From positions 4,774,001 to 4,838,000 of the forward strand of contig NC_084929.1 in the NCBI RefSeq assembly GCF_958298935.1: a stretch of DNA of 64,000 nucleotides, given 5' to 3'. The DNA comes from Phragmites australis (Eukaryota > Streptophyta > Magnoliopsida > Poales > Poaceae). Numbering within the stretch: position 1 is the stretch's first letter; each line of letters starts with the position of its first letter. The notes beneath the pieces are model-generated. The model searched no databases. It had not been told where the DNA came from and saw only the letters and a program-made list of their open reading frames with translations. Positions 1 to 11,828 of this stretch are shown one piece after another. A program made the position numbers and the translations under genes.

Positions 1-3000
1 ATGGTGCGTTCCCAGGCTCTCACCTGAACCAGAATGTCACAGCAAAAAAAACATGACACCGTCAGACCACACACAACTCAGACATCCAAAGTCACATTCT
101 GTACTGTAATGATACTTTCAGCTCAAAAACATGGAAGTGCATATGAGAGACAGCACATGCATGGGGCAGGTTGCACCAGATGCCAAAGACGCTGCAGTAC
201 ACTTCACCGACTCCTGCTTAAACAAATGAAGTGGTCCTGGAGAAAAAAGATTCCAAGTGTGTACATACCAGTGCAGTTGAGCTGTTAGAGTGAGAGGCAG
301 TCGTGGATTGTGAAAAATAGCTTACAAATTGTGAATTGTAAAAAGCAAGATTGTAAAAAGTTGATAGATGTTTGGTAACTTAGATTCTAGGAGGGTTGGA
401 TTGCTGCTTTTGGATGTTAAAAGTCTATAATGCCATCAGCTGTTTTGGGTGCTCTATTTATCCTTTGTAACACGTTTCACATTCGGTCAAACTCGATGAC
501 TATGACCCCGGTATTGAAGTAGCACAACACTTGAGTCCGGTTCGGGAAGATGGAGACGTACTCCGGGTGTCGCCAGAACGTGTCAGTGAAGTAGGAGGTG
601 AAGTTGGCGTGGTAGTACTCAGGGGACGCGAGGGCGGCGTCGAGGCCGAGGTCAGTGGCCCAGAGGCGGGCAAGGTCGTCAACTAGGAGGAGGTAGGAGT
701 CGAGGTAGAAGACGCGGGAGACAGAGCGGGGCTGGTTGAGCGTGCGGCGGAGACCTAGTGGGCATCAAAGCGGTGGATGGTGGCGGGGAGCGTGAGGAAG
801 GCCGCAGCGAGCGTGCGGTAGAGTGAGGCACGCCAGGAGGATGAGGAGTCAACGAAGTGAAAGGCGATGGACTCTGGCAGGCGGCGTGGCGAAACATGGA
901 GAGGACGCTAGCAAGGGAGCCTCGCAGGTAGGTGGCATCCAATGTCATCGTGATGTGGATTGTCGGTGCGCCGGCGCATGCCGTACTGTTGCGGAACGTG
1001 AGCGCCTCTCGAAACTTGAGCAGCTCCCCGCCCCCACCCCCAGCTGTCTCCGCAGCTGTGCACGCCACGACGAGGAGGACCACATCAAGGACGAGGGCAC
1101 CACGCCGTGGAAGGGATCCTCCGCGTCGTCAGCCACAACAGGGATGCCATTAGCGCCGGCAGCCGCAGCTCTCAAGCCATCCTTGAAGGTGATGGCGGCG
1201 GTGAGTTCCGGGTCAACAGGGTCCATCGGGTCAAGGGGCAGGTGCTGCCTTAAGCCACACCAGAGAGGAGAGTGACAGGGGTGGGGGTCGGGTCTTGGGT
1301 GGGATCGATGGGCAATGGTAGGGTTGGGTAATTTCAGGCCAATTTTGATGGACAGTTCAGTAAAATAGAGTTTCATAATATGTGGAAAGCTGAGAGAGAA
1401 CAACTTATTGGATTACAATAACCCAATATGTGGATTGTTACATTGTGTTGTGCCCAACATTTTGACTCGAGCATACACTGTATGGCTGTTGAAGGTGTTC
1501 AGTGTAGTGGTCACTATTTCTGGAAACCATGGTGTGTTGTAGTATTGAATTGTATGAAGGATGTAAAAGGTAATATTAGATGCAAATTGATTTTCTTTTT
1601 TGGCTAATCTGCCGTTCGTGGGGGCCCAGCACCCAAAGGCAATGTCCGTCTAATTCTGAGGCGCCTCTGAGCATGTAGGCTGAAGAAAATCCCAAATTGG
1701 CCCAAACATCTGAGTGGCACAAGCTCCATGGAAAAGCATGCACATACCTAATCTGAGTGGCACAAGCTCCATGGAAAGAGCGTATCAGTCATCGCCTTCC
1801 GATCCATAAGAAAAAAAACATTTTTTTGGGCAAAATAAAAAAAAAAAATCGCAAAACTTGGCCAAGTTGGATTAGTTGAATTTTGCGCAAGCTTGGGCAG
1901 TTGCAGACCAAATCAGGGTGGCGACCAAGCAAAACGATGCGATGCGAGTGACGACGGCGAGACGAAGCAAGCAGCCAAATCCCAAATGGGTAGGGCGTGA
2001 TGAGATTGCTGCTGACACAGCAACCGACGCGGTGGCCAAACCAAACGGGCGGGCCGGCCGGCGGGCAGGCGCGCTGTCCCATCCACCGCCTTTCTTCCAT
2101 TTGCTTTCCACCCAAGGAAATCAACTCGAACACAAGGATGCCTCCCTTCGCTTCGCAAAACGGGCAAGGTTCATTTCGCTTCCATTCCAATCCCCGGTGC
2201 AACACTGTCGTGTTGGTAGTGATGTCGATGTTGAAACAAACAATAAGGGGTTTAAGTTTACGGGGATGTCTGTCTGGCTGCGTGCCTTGTTAACCCCTCA
2301 GAAAACGCTCCATATCTCTTGTTTTCAGTAGGCGTTGTATCAACGCATTTGTGTGGTGGTGCGTGCGTGCTGTACAGGGTTTTAAAAAATAGAATTCATT
2401 TATTTATTATATTATCCAACGGAAAATCTGACAATGTTTTTTTGAACGCAGGAATTTAATCATAAACACATTCTCCAAGTGAAATGAAATTCTCGAAACA
2501 AGCTTTACATCTCTAGTCTTCAGCAGACGCTAAGTGCGTATAGGGTTGTGGATGGGTGTACACGTCTGCGTGCTGAATGGTGGTTTTTCAAAAAAAAAGA
2601 AAACATGGCAGGCGATTCATTTATTTATTATATTATCCAAGAAAATCCGGCAAACGCGGGAATTTAATTGTAAGCATTCTCCCAATGAGATGAAATTCCC
2701 GGGTTCGAAATACCAAGCCATCCCAGATTTATTTATTGGAGTCCTGCTTATTAGTATGTGAGTTAGCCGGCAAGCAGTGGAGGTGCATTTCAGCAGACCA
2801 GTGGAGGTGGAGGTGGAGGTGCATTCTGACGGCTAATTAGCCTACTAATCCCTGATTACCACCACTAATCCATCGGTTAATTGCGTGCACATCACATCCC
2901 CAGCAAGCAGAGTGGGGAATGGAATGGAGGGGAACGGAATCGACGGGGGGCACTCACAGATGAAGTCGAGGATGACGCGGCCGTCGGAGAGGCGCCCGGT

Positions 3001-3366
3001 GGGGTGGTGGAAGTAGGCGCGGCCCTCCGGCGGCGCGATGCGGATCCCCATCACCGCCGCCACCCCGCCCGTGTCGCTGTTCGAGTCGCCGAAGTTGAAC
3101 AGCACCACCCCCTCTCCCTTGTTCGCCTCCTTCGCCTTTCCCCCGGCGCTCAACGCATCCCCCACGGCTTCCCCGACGCCGCCGCTTTCGGCGGGGGTCG
3201 CGCGGACGACGCTGCCGGCGGCGGGGCCCGGCATGTAGCGCAGCGTGGTGAGCACGACGGCCGCGGCCACCGCGCCCATCACGCAGTAGTACTGCACCCG
3301 CATCGCGCCCATCCGCTTCAGCACCCCGCCGTTGCCGCCGCCACCACCGTTCATCGCGCTCACCAT
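1..3366 (-). CDS. GDSL esterase/lipase, 5' part (exon 1 and start of exon 2; runs off left edge)
   Basis: Exon 1 is 3366-2958 and exon 2 starts at 23 and continues past the window edge. Exon 1 encodes about 136 residues: a Gly-rich start, a hydrophobic segment near residues 27-42 (YYCVMGAVAAAVVLTTL) that looks like a signal anchor, an Ala/Gly-rich linker, then GDSL block I, FNFGDSNSDTGG, with the expected nucleophile Ser. PEGRAYFHHPTGRLSDGR and DFIC follow, as in plant GDSL lipases. The donor is GTGAGT at 2957. The acceptor TTCAG before position 23 resumes in phase as (C)ESLGTHH, which the family carries directly after DFIC. The start ATG has a strong context (GCCATGG). GDSL enzymes hydrolyse acyl or acetyl esters, usually in the secretory pathway or cell wall; the substrate cannot be told here. 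The odd point is a 2.9-kb first intron holding a glycosyltransferase pseudogene. Confidence 0.85.
477..1083 (-). pseudogene. GATL-type (GT8 galacturonosyltransferase-like) pseudogene inside the GDSL intron
   Basis: Read on the minus strand, pieces of a GT8 GATL protein appear in order. FREALTFRNSTAC and TIHITMTLDATYLRGSLASV (about 1000-920) are followed by LSMFRHAACQS. A frame change leads to RASLYRTLAAAF and IHRFDAH, then a stop. After another shift come LRRTLNQP, RVFYLDSYLLLVDDLARLW, EYYHANFTSYFTDTFW and LCYFNTGVIVIEFDRM, then a stop. GATL proteins are about 350 residues and intronless, so roughly the last third is missing. The segment between the Asn-Gln-Pro motif and FYLDS (normally NYARIYLADLLP-like) is deleted. 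The metal-binding DSD motif reads DSY, so the copy would be inactive even without the frameshifts. It lies in the same orientation as the host GDSL gene. Family assignment is confident; how it arrived is unknown. Confidence 0.8.
1710..1777. repeat. Short direct repeat in the GDSL intron
   Basis: A segment reading CTGAGTGGCACAAGCTCC and a few further bases occurs at about 1710 and again at about 1753, 43 bp apart. It is a local tandem duplication in non-coding intron sequence. Confidence 0.7.
2296..2705. repeat. Diverged tandem duplication of about 200 bp in the GDSL intron
   Basis: Two consecutive units (about 2296-2490 and 2497-2705) share, in order, a TCT-TTTTCAG-like start, a GCGTGCGTGCTG / TCTGCGTGCTGA block, the string ATTCATTTATTTATTATA, ATTATCCAA, GGAATTTAAT and a TGAAATGAAATTC / GATGAAATTCC end. 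The copies have diverged by substitutions and small indels, so the duplication is not recent. No coding potential is seen. Confidence 0.7.
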
Positions 3367-3510
3367 GGCCGCCTGCGGCTGCGGCGAGGCCTCTCGCCTC
3401 CGGTGCCCCCCTCTCTCTCTCTCTACCCCGCCACTGCTTCCAACTGCGCTAATGACGTGGCAGCCTATCGATGCGCGTTTTCCCGCTCAACGTGTGTGTT
3501 TACAATCATA

Positions 3511-3518
3511 TTATATAG
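3511..3518 (-). promoter_or_regulatory. Probable TATA box of the GDSL gene
   Basis: On the minus strand this reads CTATATAA, about 145 bp upstream of the GDSL start codon. The stretch between holds a CT/GA microsatellite (about 3407-3424) typical of grass 5' leaders. Position and sequence fit a core promoter; there is no other support. Confidence 0.5.
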
Positions 3519-3566
3519 AGCATGTGTAGCCTCTTTTGCAAACGCGGTAATTTTCGCCGAGCACTA

Positions 3567-5913
3567 TTGAAACTTGGCTTGCTCTATAAAATTCTAATCT
3601 TGTTGAAATTCTAGAGCTCTAAACATCCTTTTTTATGTCTTTTGGTAAAGCTCTAGTTCCAATTTTTTTAATTTAGTTATTTCTAGCTTTAAGAATTTAC
3701 GGAGCTGGAGGTATAGATATATACATGGTATCTATATCTATACTTTATAAAATAGATGAGTTCTGATAAATTCGAATGATTTTTATTGTACATCTTATAC
3801 GATCAGACGATTAAGAATCAAAGTTGATTCCGTGTCTTCTTTCCTTTTCTACCCGTCAAATTAATTATCCACTAATTTAAAAACATCAATCAATATACAT
3901 ACTAATTTGGAAAACCGTGTCAATTTGAAAGCACTTATTACGCGACAATCAATTCTCTCCACCTCACTTCTTACGCATTATTATTGATTTTATGTTTGTG
4001 TAACACGTGTATAGTTGCTAGTTTGGATAAGTCATTTTGTTTATATTTTAAACTAAAATAGAGATTTAAACTGATTTATTTTTTAATAGAACGACGCGAT
4101 GCTTGGTATATATAACATTTGGAAAATACGGGCACATTGCAAGGAACATGATGTCGGCATAGTTGGTGGCCATCGCTTTTTGGAAAAGCTAATGGATGTA
4201 ACGATAACAAAATTCAAACGCTAGCTCAGGTAATCATTGATTAATACGGTGCAGCGATCATTAGATATCGATTTGGTGCTGGAAAGCACAATTAAACTTG
4301 TATCAAAAGCAAGGTTCATAAAACCGTTTGGATCTTAAAATTGTTCACAGGCGGTTACTAAAAAATCGCAGTTACCATGATGATCAGACAAAATTTGATG
4401 AGAATTCACTCAGTCAAATTTAAAATTCAGCGAGAATTCGGACCGAATCAACCGAATGGTAACCGGTTGGTTTGCTACAGTTACCAACCGCATTTAGCGT
4501 TTTACCGATAAACGGAACAGCCGTCGCAGGGACCTAGGGCAGGCACAACGAATGTAGACTTGTAATGATTGCTTATATCGAGCGATTTTTTTATATTTTT
4601 CGAATTATCAGTAACCATTCGAATTCGTGAGTAATCGTTTGGTTTTAGCGATTTATTAATCGGTTTTCTTAAATTTTAGTGAGCTTCAACAAAAAAATTA
4701 AAACATAGCTCAACCTTGTAAACTCAATAACTAATTCATCTGAGCTTCAAATCAAGTGAAACAAATTTTGTTGATTTCCTTTTAACATTATCTACATGAT
4801 AAAAGTATTTATACTCATAAAAAGTTAAATATTTTCTGTGAGAAAATATATTTGCTAAACCTAGTTAAATACATAGTTTACTCTTTGCTAATCCAAAAAT
4901 CATGAAACTAATTTTGTTAGTCTTCTTACATTATCATATATCTTCTAAAAATACATAAACTCATGAAATATTTATTGTTACATGCAGGATTATGTAAATA
5001 TGTTGCAACTAGATTAATTCATAACTAACTCATCACGCCTCCAAAATTAGTAAAACCACTTTTATTGGTTTACTTATACTATGCTTTATGTAGTAAAAAT
5101 AACGGTAGACATGAAAAAATTAATTACATTGTTGTTTATTAACATATTCACTTTATGCTTGTGAACTTTGTAAAAATTATGGAGAAATTAGTAAAATTTT
5201 AAATAAAGTGAAACCAATTTTAAAGATCCTCTTAACATACTCCATACTCAATAAAAATATATGTTTATATGTTAAGCTTTTACTTAACATAAGTTAATAA
5301 ATGAGCTGCACACTTCAAATTTTTTTCTTTTTTTTTAAACTTCCTCACTATAGAATATGATGCAAATGATAATATGTTTGAATTTTTTTTCATATAAGGT
5401 ATTAAAATTGTCTCTAGTTTTTTATTTTTTTATTTTTTAATTCAAATTCAAAACCGATCAGTTTTTATTATAGATACAGAGCGATAAGCTTGGTTATTGT
5501 GATTTTTTAGAAGAAAAAAAAGGTGCTGTGGTTGTTGTCATTGGCGAATGCGGCATGTGGCAGGCTATGGTTGTGTTTGGTGGAGTGTTGTTGGTTTCGG
5601 TTAGCTTCCTTTGCCAAGCAGCAACCGAGCGGGCGACGCGACGCAACCGAATGGACTAGTAGTGCATCAGGTCAGGTATGGAGTGCCCACAGGCCAACAC
5701 CCGTGCAATGCAACTTTTGAATTTTGACCAGGCCACGAGCTTGCGGTGTTTTTGGCTGGTAATCGGTCGTGTATGAAATCTCTTATAAATTACTTGCATC
5801 GTACAATATGATTTCTCCGTTTGTCTATGTTATGTGTATTGTTATTTAAAAAAGTTTCACTAAGTAAGAAATTATCTTTAGTAACATAATATTAGCAACA
5901 AACGAAAAAAAAA
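3567..5913. other. AT-rich intergenic DNA with a degenerate inverted-repeat pair
   Basis: No gene is recognised. The ends of an old element may be visible: CTAAAAAATCGCAGTTACC at 4358-4376 is matched in inverted orientation by bases 5510-5492 (16 of 19 identical). That would define a roughly 1.15-kb terminal-inverted-repeat element, but no target duplication is convincing. The rest is low-complexity A/T sequence. Confidence 0.35.
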
Positions 5914-5928
5914 TATTACTAATACATT

Positions 5929-6215
5929 ACTAGTGACAGGTCCAGAACTGTCATCATTAGTGATAGTGAGTAGTGACGGACCACATCAAAGCTGATGGAC
6001 CACATAAAGACCGGTCACTAATGATCTCCTAATTAGTAACGGTGGAGAGAGCATACGTTATTAAATATAGCATCAGGTGGCTCTCTGCGGGGCCACTCAT
6101 TAGTGATGGGTTATGAGGACATCTGTCATTAATGTCTCACTTATTAGTGACAGGTTTTCTTATCACCTGTCGCTAATGAGTGAGACATTAGTGATGACTT
6201 GTCACTAATAAGTGA
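5929..6215. repeat. 5' subterminal repeat block of the CACTA element
   Basis: Repeated direct and inverted copies of a 10-14 bp motif (AGTGACAGGT, TCATTAGTGATGGGT, TCACTAATGAG and variants) occur here. In En/Spm-type transposons such blocks bind the element's own regulatory protein. Confidence 0.8.
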
Positions 6216-6689
6216 TTTTAGATTTATTTCTACGTCGAGCAACTCGACCAGATAGTGTTTGTCCACTGGCTGCTCGTTATAGGGGGTAATTTTTTAGTGA
6301 TTCTATTAAAGACCAACTAAAATCTTGGTGATTTAAAATTAGGATTGTTCCTTGGCCTTAAAAGGTTTGCCTCCTTTCCTCCTCTTGCTCATATATGGTG
6401 GATAGTAGCTAGGGTTTAAGTTGGAATCAATAATTTTACTTTTTCTCTCAAATCTTAATATATGTGCATTATCCTTCTTGGTATTTGAAGGTTTGCATCC
6501 CCTTTCCTCCTCCTCCTGCTACTATTTCCTAGATTCTAAGGTTTGAGTATATTTCTGATATGTTTATTGTGTAATTATAATACTATTATATTCCTAAAAA
6601 GTGCTATTATGGTACTATTAGGTTCAAATCTTGATATATTTATGGTGCAATTTTGTTAATTATATTCCTAAAAGTGAATCCAATTTGCG

Positions 6690-7069
6690 TAACCTACATC
6701 TCCCGTTCGGGAGTGTTTGATCATAAATATGACTTGACAACTCATCATATTTATAAGAAGATGCTTATGAATTGTACACAAACTTTAGACATTTCGATGA
6801 TACATGGTCCAAGTAGTAGGTTTTTGTGCTCTTGTATGGTTTTAGAGAGAATTTTGGTGTTATCTCCCTGCTGTTCTCTGGATATACACCCTCTTAGCTC
6901 GTTGTCGAGACGTGTATTTGGAGAACAGCGAGGAGATGCTACCGAAATTTTTCTAGAACCGTACAAGAGCATATAAACCTACTCAGGCCATATATCCTTA
7001 AATGAGATTATAAACTATCTTTGCCTCTGTAGAAATTAGTTAGCTAGGATCCTTCATCTTAGATAAGAA
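6690..7069 (+). repeat. CACTA leader repeat, copy 1 (before the TNP2 gene)
   Basis: About 380 bp are shared with 12151-12529 in the same orientation. Shared landmarks are GGAGTGTTTGAT, ATAAATATGACTTG, ATATTTATAAGAAGATGC, TAGAGAGAATTTTGGTGT, CGTGTATTTGGAGAA and GCTAGGATCCTTCA. Each copy lies just upstream of one of the two transposon genes, so it looks like a duplicated 5' leader or promoter region. Confidence 0.85.
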
Positions 7070-7171
7070 TTTAGCTTAATTTAGTTAAATTTAATTAGAA
7101 TTTTTATACTTATTTAATTATATGTACTCTATCGTTTCTATTAACAATTAATATTTTTTTTCAATTTGTAG

Positions 7172-10105
7172 ATGATGGACCAACGTTGGATGAACCTTGA
7201 TTGTTGTACTTGTAATGAGTATATGAGCGGGGTAAAATCTTTCATGAGTGCCACGGTGGTGGATATAGAAGGTTGGGGTAAAACGACAATATGGTCTCCA
7301 TGCTATGATTACAAGAATGAGAAGGAATTCCTAAAATCTGATAATGTGTATGATCACTTGTTAATGTGTGGATTCAAAGAAAGATATCACATTTGGATCA
7401 AATATGGCGAGGAAGGCCTCAACGAAGGGGAAATGGATAAGATCCTCTTGGACGGCAATATAGATCAAGGACTCCCGCCAGCCAGTGATATGGATGATTA
7501 TCTCAGGGACGCAGACATATTAGGATTCAATGATGACTATGTGAATTTGTTAGAGAATATGGACCAAATGGTGCGCGATGCTGAGGGGCAGAGTATAGTG
7601 ATTGTGAGTTTGCCAAATTCTAGAAACCAGTTCGAGACTCGAAGACACCATTTTATTGGGGCTATATGAAAAAATACACGCTGTTATTTACGGTACTTAT
7701 GCTTATGTAATTGAAGGCAACCCATCATTGGTCTGATAGGAGTTTCAAAGTATTATTGCATCTACTAAGGGATATGCTATTAGAGGGGAACATGGTGCCC
7801 AAGACCGTCTACGACGCGACGAAGATAATTTTTTCTTTGGGATTAGAAATAGAATAAATACATGCATATAAGGAAGATTGTGTTATGTTTCATGGAGGGT
7901 ATATAGACTTGGATCAATGTCCTATTTATGAAACCCATCGATACAAGTGTAGAAATGATAGTGGCAATGTGAAGGAAGACAACAAAAGAAAAAGGCCTCC
8001 TAGGAAGATGATGTGGTATTTCCCTATAATTTTCCGGTTGAAGTGTTTGTTCATGAATGCAAAGGAGTCCCAATTGCTGAAGTGGCACAAGGAGGGTCGT
8101 AAGAACGACACAATGATACGGCACCCCGCAGATTCCGCTAAGTGGTGAACCATTAATTCCACATTGGTTTAGTACAAACGAGAATACTTCACCCTACATG
8201 TCATATTGTTTGTCACCATCAATGATCTGCTAATACTTCGTAACTTGTTGGGGTAGAGTAAAAGAAAAGGTGAAGCTTACCCCCAATGCTTAGATGACAC
8301 TGAGAGTATATGATTGAATGAGTCAAAGAAAATTGTGCACATATGGCATCGATGTTTCCTTCCCACGAACCACCCATACTGGAAAATGAAGTCTTAGTTT
8401 GATGGTACAAGGGAGAAAGCGTCACCTCTAAGACATTTCAAAAAGCAAGATGTCTATGATCAGGTTAATAATATCAATGTTGTCCTTGGCAAGCGAAAAC
8501 GATCCAACAAGAGTGGTAAAAATGGAATGTGGAACACAAAATCAATTCTCTAGGAGCTTGATTATTGGAAATACTTAGAGGTTCACCACTCTTTTGACCT
8601 CATTCACGTAGAGAAAAATATCTGCGATAGTCTCCTCAGTACAATGCTCAACATGAAGGGGAAAATAAATGATCATGAAAACGTACGAGCTGATCTTGAA
8701 GAAATGGGTTTAAGGCCGGAGCTTCATGCCAAGGATATGGATAAAAAAAATTCCTACCTACATCTTGCATCACCCTATCTAAGAGGGAGAAAAAAGAATT
8801 TTGCGAGTTCTTGCACGGTGTGAAAGTTCTCTTCAGTTACTCGTCCAACATTAGAAGACTTTTTTTTGGTGAAAGTGCTAAAAATAGTTGGTGGCATGAA
8901 GACTCATGATTGTCTTGTGATGTTGACGCAGATGATAGTGGTTGGAATTAGAAACATGTTGCCAATTGATGTTCGAGAGGCTATCATGAGCTTATGCTTT
9001 TTCTTCAATGCAGTTGGTCAGAAGGTACTCAATTCGAAGTGGTAGCCGAGCTAGATAAAAGACACTTCAAGACTCTATGTCTTCTCGAGATGTATTTCCT
9101 ACCATCATTTTTCAATATCATGGTTCATCTCACTACTCACCTTGTGAATGAGATTTATTTCCTTGACCCGGTGTTCCTGCATCAGTCATATGTAAGGAAT
9201 TGAGCTTTGCTTGAGGGTTGCATCGTGTTAGGTTACTCTAAAGGTAGTGGAATAGTGTGTTGATTACATAGACTCAGATAACCCAATTGGTGTGCCTCAT
9301 TCTCGCCACGAGGGAAGGCTCGCAGGTCAAGGCATTCTGGGGAAACAAGCAATTACTCAGAGCCAAAGGCATACGACCAAGCTCATTTCCTTGTGTTGCA
9401 ACAGATGAGCGAAGTGTCCCCATATATCGACGAGCACAAGAAGTTGCTTCTTCAAGAGAATCTAGGACATACCGAAGCTTGGCTTGCGAAGCAACATATG
9501 CAAATGTTTAGCACTTGGTTTCGAGATCGAATCAATCAATTGAGTACTCCTACAAGTGATTTAATGAGAAAACTAGCAGCAGGACCTATATACACAATTA
9601 CAACATATCAAGGATACGATATAAACGCTTACATATTTTACACGGTTGCCTATGATCAGAAAAGCTCATACTAGAACAATGATGTTTGTATAGATGATTA
9701 TGATAACAACATGCCCATAAGCACATACTACGGTCAAATAGAGGAGATATGTGAGATGGATTACTTGGGATTCAAGGAACCCGTGCTTCGGTGCCATTGG
9801 GTACACAGAACAAAGGCATTACGAAAGATAAGTACAGATTCACTAGCGTTAATCTCAAACATGTCAGTTATAAGGATGAACCTTTCGTACTCACTAAACA
9901 AGTTGCCTAGGTATTTTATGCGACTGACATGGCAAATAAGAAACTCTATGTGGTTTTTGCTGGGAAAAGACGAATCATCGGAGTTGAAAATATGGTTCAT
10001 GAGGATGAGTACAATCAATTTGATGAAATCCCCCGCTTTTGCTACTACAATCATACCACAAGTTGCACAGAACGAGAAGACTCTATACCTGCGTTCCGAC
10101 CATAA
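7172..10105 (+). pseudogene. TNP2-type CACTA transposase, degenerate
   Basis: Family blocks appear in order, split among frames. The N-terminal transposase-associated domain (7172-7450) has MDQRWMN, a Cys pair and DHLLMCGFKERYHIWIKYGEE. WSDRSFKVLLHLLRDML and PKTVYDATKII lie near 7730-7840; DLDQCPIYETHRYK and YFPIIFRLKCLF at 7905-8060; LLKWHKEGRKND and HPADSAKW near 8080-8148. Then come EYFTLHVILFVTINDL (about 8180-8230), EVHHSFDLIHVEKNICDS (about 8580), MLPIDVREAIMSLCFFF (about 8960-9010), LEMYFLPSFFNIMVHL (about 9085-9130) and the C-terminal domain with ITTYQGYDINAYIFYT, IEEICEMDY and YVVFAGKRRIIGVENM (9590-10000). Roughly 100 residues normally found between the HPADS block and the YFTLH block, including the conserved DG-NPF region, are absent. 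Multiple stops and frameshifts make it non-functional. Confidence 0.88.
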
Positions 10106-10439
10106 CGAAAGGATCTATGTCAATAAAGCATAAAAATGATGAGTACATGCCAAATGATGAATGAATCAATGTAACCTCAAATTTGTAATATTTGTAATAT
10201 TTAGTTAAGTTTGAATTTCATGTGGATTGACACCCCAAGTTTGAATCTATGACACCCGTCAATATCTTGTTATCATATTGTGATGGATATAATTTAGATT
10301 ACTTGTGAATTTTTATGAACCAAAAATGAATTTTTATGAATTTATGCAATTGTAAATAAATTTATAAAGGAAATAATTAAATCAAAAGGAAAAAATAAAT
10401 TATATTCTTAAAAGAAAATATTCCAAAATCCCTCTGAAA

Positions 10440-10745
10440 GTTATTAGTGACGGGTCGTAAACACATTAGTGACGCGTGACAACTATGACCCATCACTAAT
10501 GACTTAGTTATTAGTGATGCGTCACAGCTATAACCCATCATTAATGACTTTCAGACCACACGTCGCGACCACATGTCCCTACCACACCCGTCACATTAAT
10601 TTTGATGAATTTTATGAATTTATAGGAATATCGGTTATTAGTGATGGGCGATAGAAATTTTAGTGACATGTGTCTTATGTTCTGTGTCACTAATGTGAAG
10701 GTAATTTATAACAGGTAACAGTAGTCACTTGTCACTAATCACCTG
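10440..10745. repeat. Internal CACTA subterminal-type repeat block
   Basis: TTAGTGACGGGT-type motifs in both orientations recur in the middle of the element, between the TNP2 remnant and the second gene. A TATATAAATA box follows at about 10748. Either this is an internal regulatory region for the second gene, or it marks a junction where two related CACTA copies were fused. No TAGTG/CACTA pair is visible here, which favours the first reading. Confidence 0.7.
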
Positions 10746-10930
10746 CCTATATAAATAGTTGTTGGAACCCTAGCCCGGATTTGCCTAAGTCCTCGCCCTC
10801 CCCCTCCTCCTCGCCGACGCCTCCACCTCGTGCCCCCCTCCTCCTCATGCTCCCCCTCTTTGTCGATGCTACCTCCTCGCCCTCACCCCCCCAGCTCCTC
10901 GCTCTCCCCCTTCTGCTCTCCTTTGTGGTC

Positions 10931-11072
10931 GTGTGGTGGTCGTGGTGCTCTGCTCTGTTCCGTGGTGGTGTGGTGGTTGTGGTGCTCTGCTTTGCTCCGT
11001 TCTGGTGTGGTGGTTGTGGTGCTCTACTCCGTTGTGGTGTGGTGGTCGTGGTGCTCTACTTTGCTCCGTTCT
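10931..11072. repeat. GTGGTGGT minisatellite in the second CACTA gene's leader
   Basis: Four imperfect units of about 32-37 bp, each beginning TGTGGTGGTCGTGGTGCTCT or a near variant and ending in CTCCGTT or similar. It produces spurious Cys/Trp/Val-rich open frames on the plus strand and should not be taken as coding. Confidence 0.75.
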
Positions 11073-11707
11073 CATCTATTGTCGTGCTATGACTCGACCC
11101 ACACAAACAATCTGCATGCTGTGAGTTACTTCTGTGCATTCTGTCATACTTTGTGTGTCGTGGGTGAATACAAATGGGATGTCGGTTTATATTACTTGAT
11201 GATGACAATAGTTTAGTGAGGTTGTGTGTGACAGCATAGTCTACTTAGGTGCGACAATATGAATTTTTAGCATTATTGTTTGACATAAGTGTTGGTACTT
11301 CTGTAGTTGTGACATAAGTGTGTTGATTGATCATTATTGTGGTTGTACATAATTGTAATGGAATTAATTTTTCTTGTCCCTTTACAGTCAAAAGAGCTCT
11401 AGCCTGTTTGAAATAATAGAAACTGAAAATAGATGAATCAAGCTCATTGTTATCTTACCAATTTAACACTTAATATTGAATACTTAAACTCTACGTGTTC
11501 CTATTTTTGACCCTTGAGTTGCGAAGTCTATATAGTATTTACGGTAATATAGGAGATATAGGGTCTGTGAATCAATGGTTAGTAGTTTAGCACAACCATG
11601 TAGAACTTTTGCTTTTCAATATGCATAAATATGGAGGCTAAAAGTTCATGATGTTCTTGGGAATAAATCAGTCTTTCTAATCTTGATCTAATCTATAATT
11701 TGAACTA

Positions 11708-11828
11708 AGCTCTTGTATATGTTACATGATGTTGAAGATGTGGTCAATATGTGTATATATATGTTGACTGAGCTCTTGTATATGTTACCTGATGTTGAAG
11801 TTGTGGTCGATATGTGCATATAGAATTA
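11708..11828. repeat. 63-bp tandem duplication in CACTA non-coding DNA
   Basis: Two copies begin AGCTCTTGTATATGTTAC at 11708 and 11771 and continue with TGATGTTGAAG and TGTGGTC. Copies are close to identical, so this is a comparatively young local duplication. Confidence 0.75.

Noticed and set aside
1876..2331. Open frames on both strands in the GDSL intron
   Set aside because: No recognised domain, overlapping on both strands, and spanning a non-coding tandem duplication.
5858..5862. CACTA string as the left terminus of the CACTA transposon
   Set aside because: The bases that follow do not match the right-hand terminus, and the flanking trinucleotides (TTT and TCT) differ; the true left end seems lost.
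10781..11216. Overlapping open frames rich in Cys, Trp and Val
   Set aside because: They are translations of a GTGGT minisatellite in three frames and have no protein-like composition.
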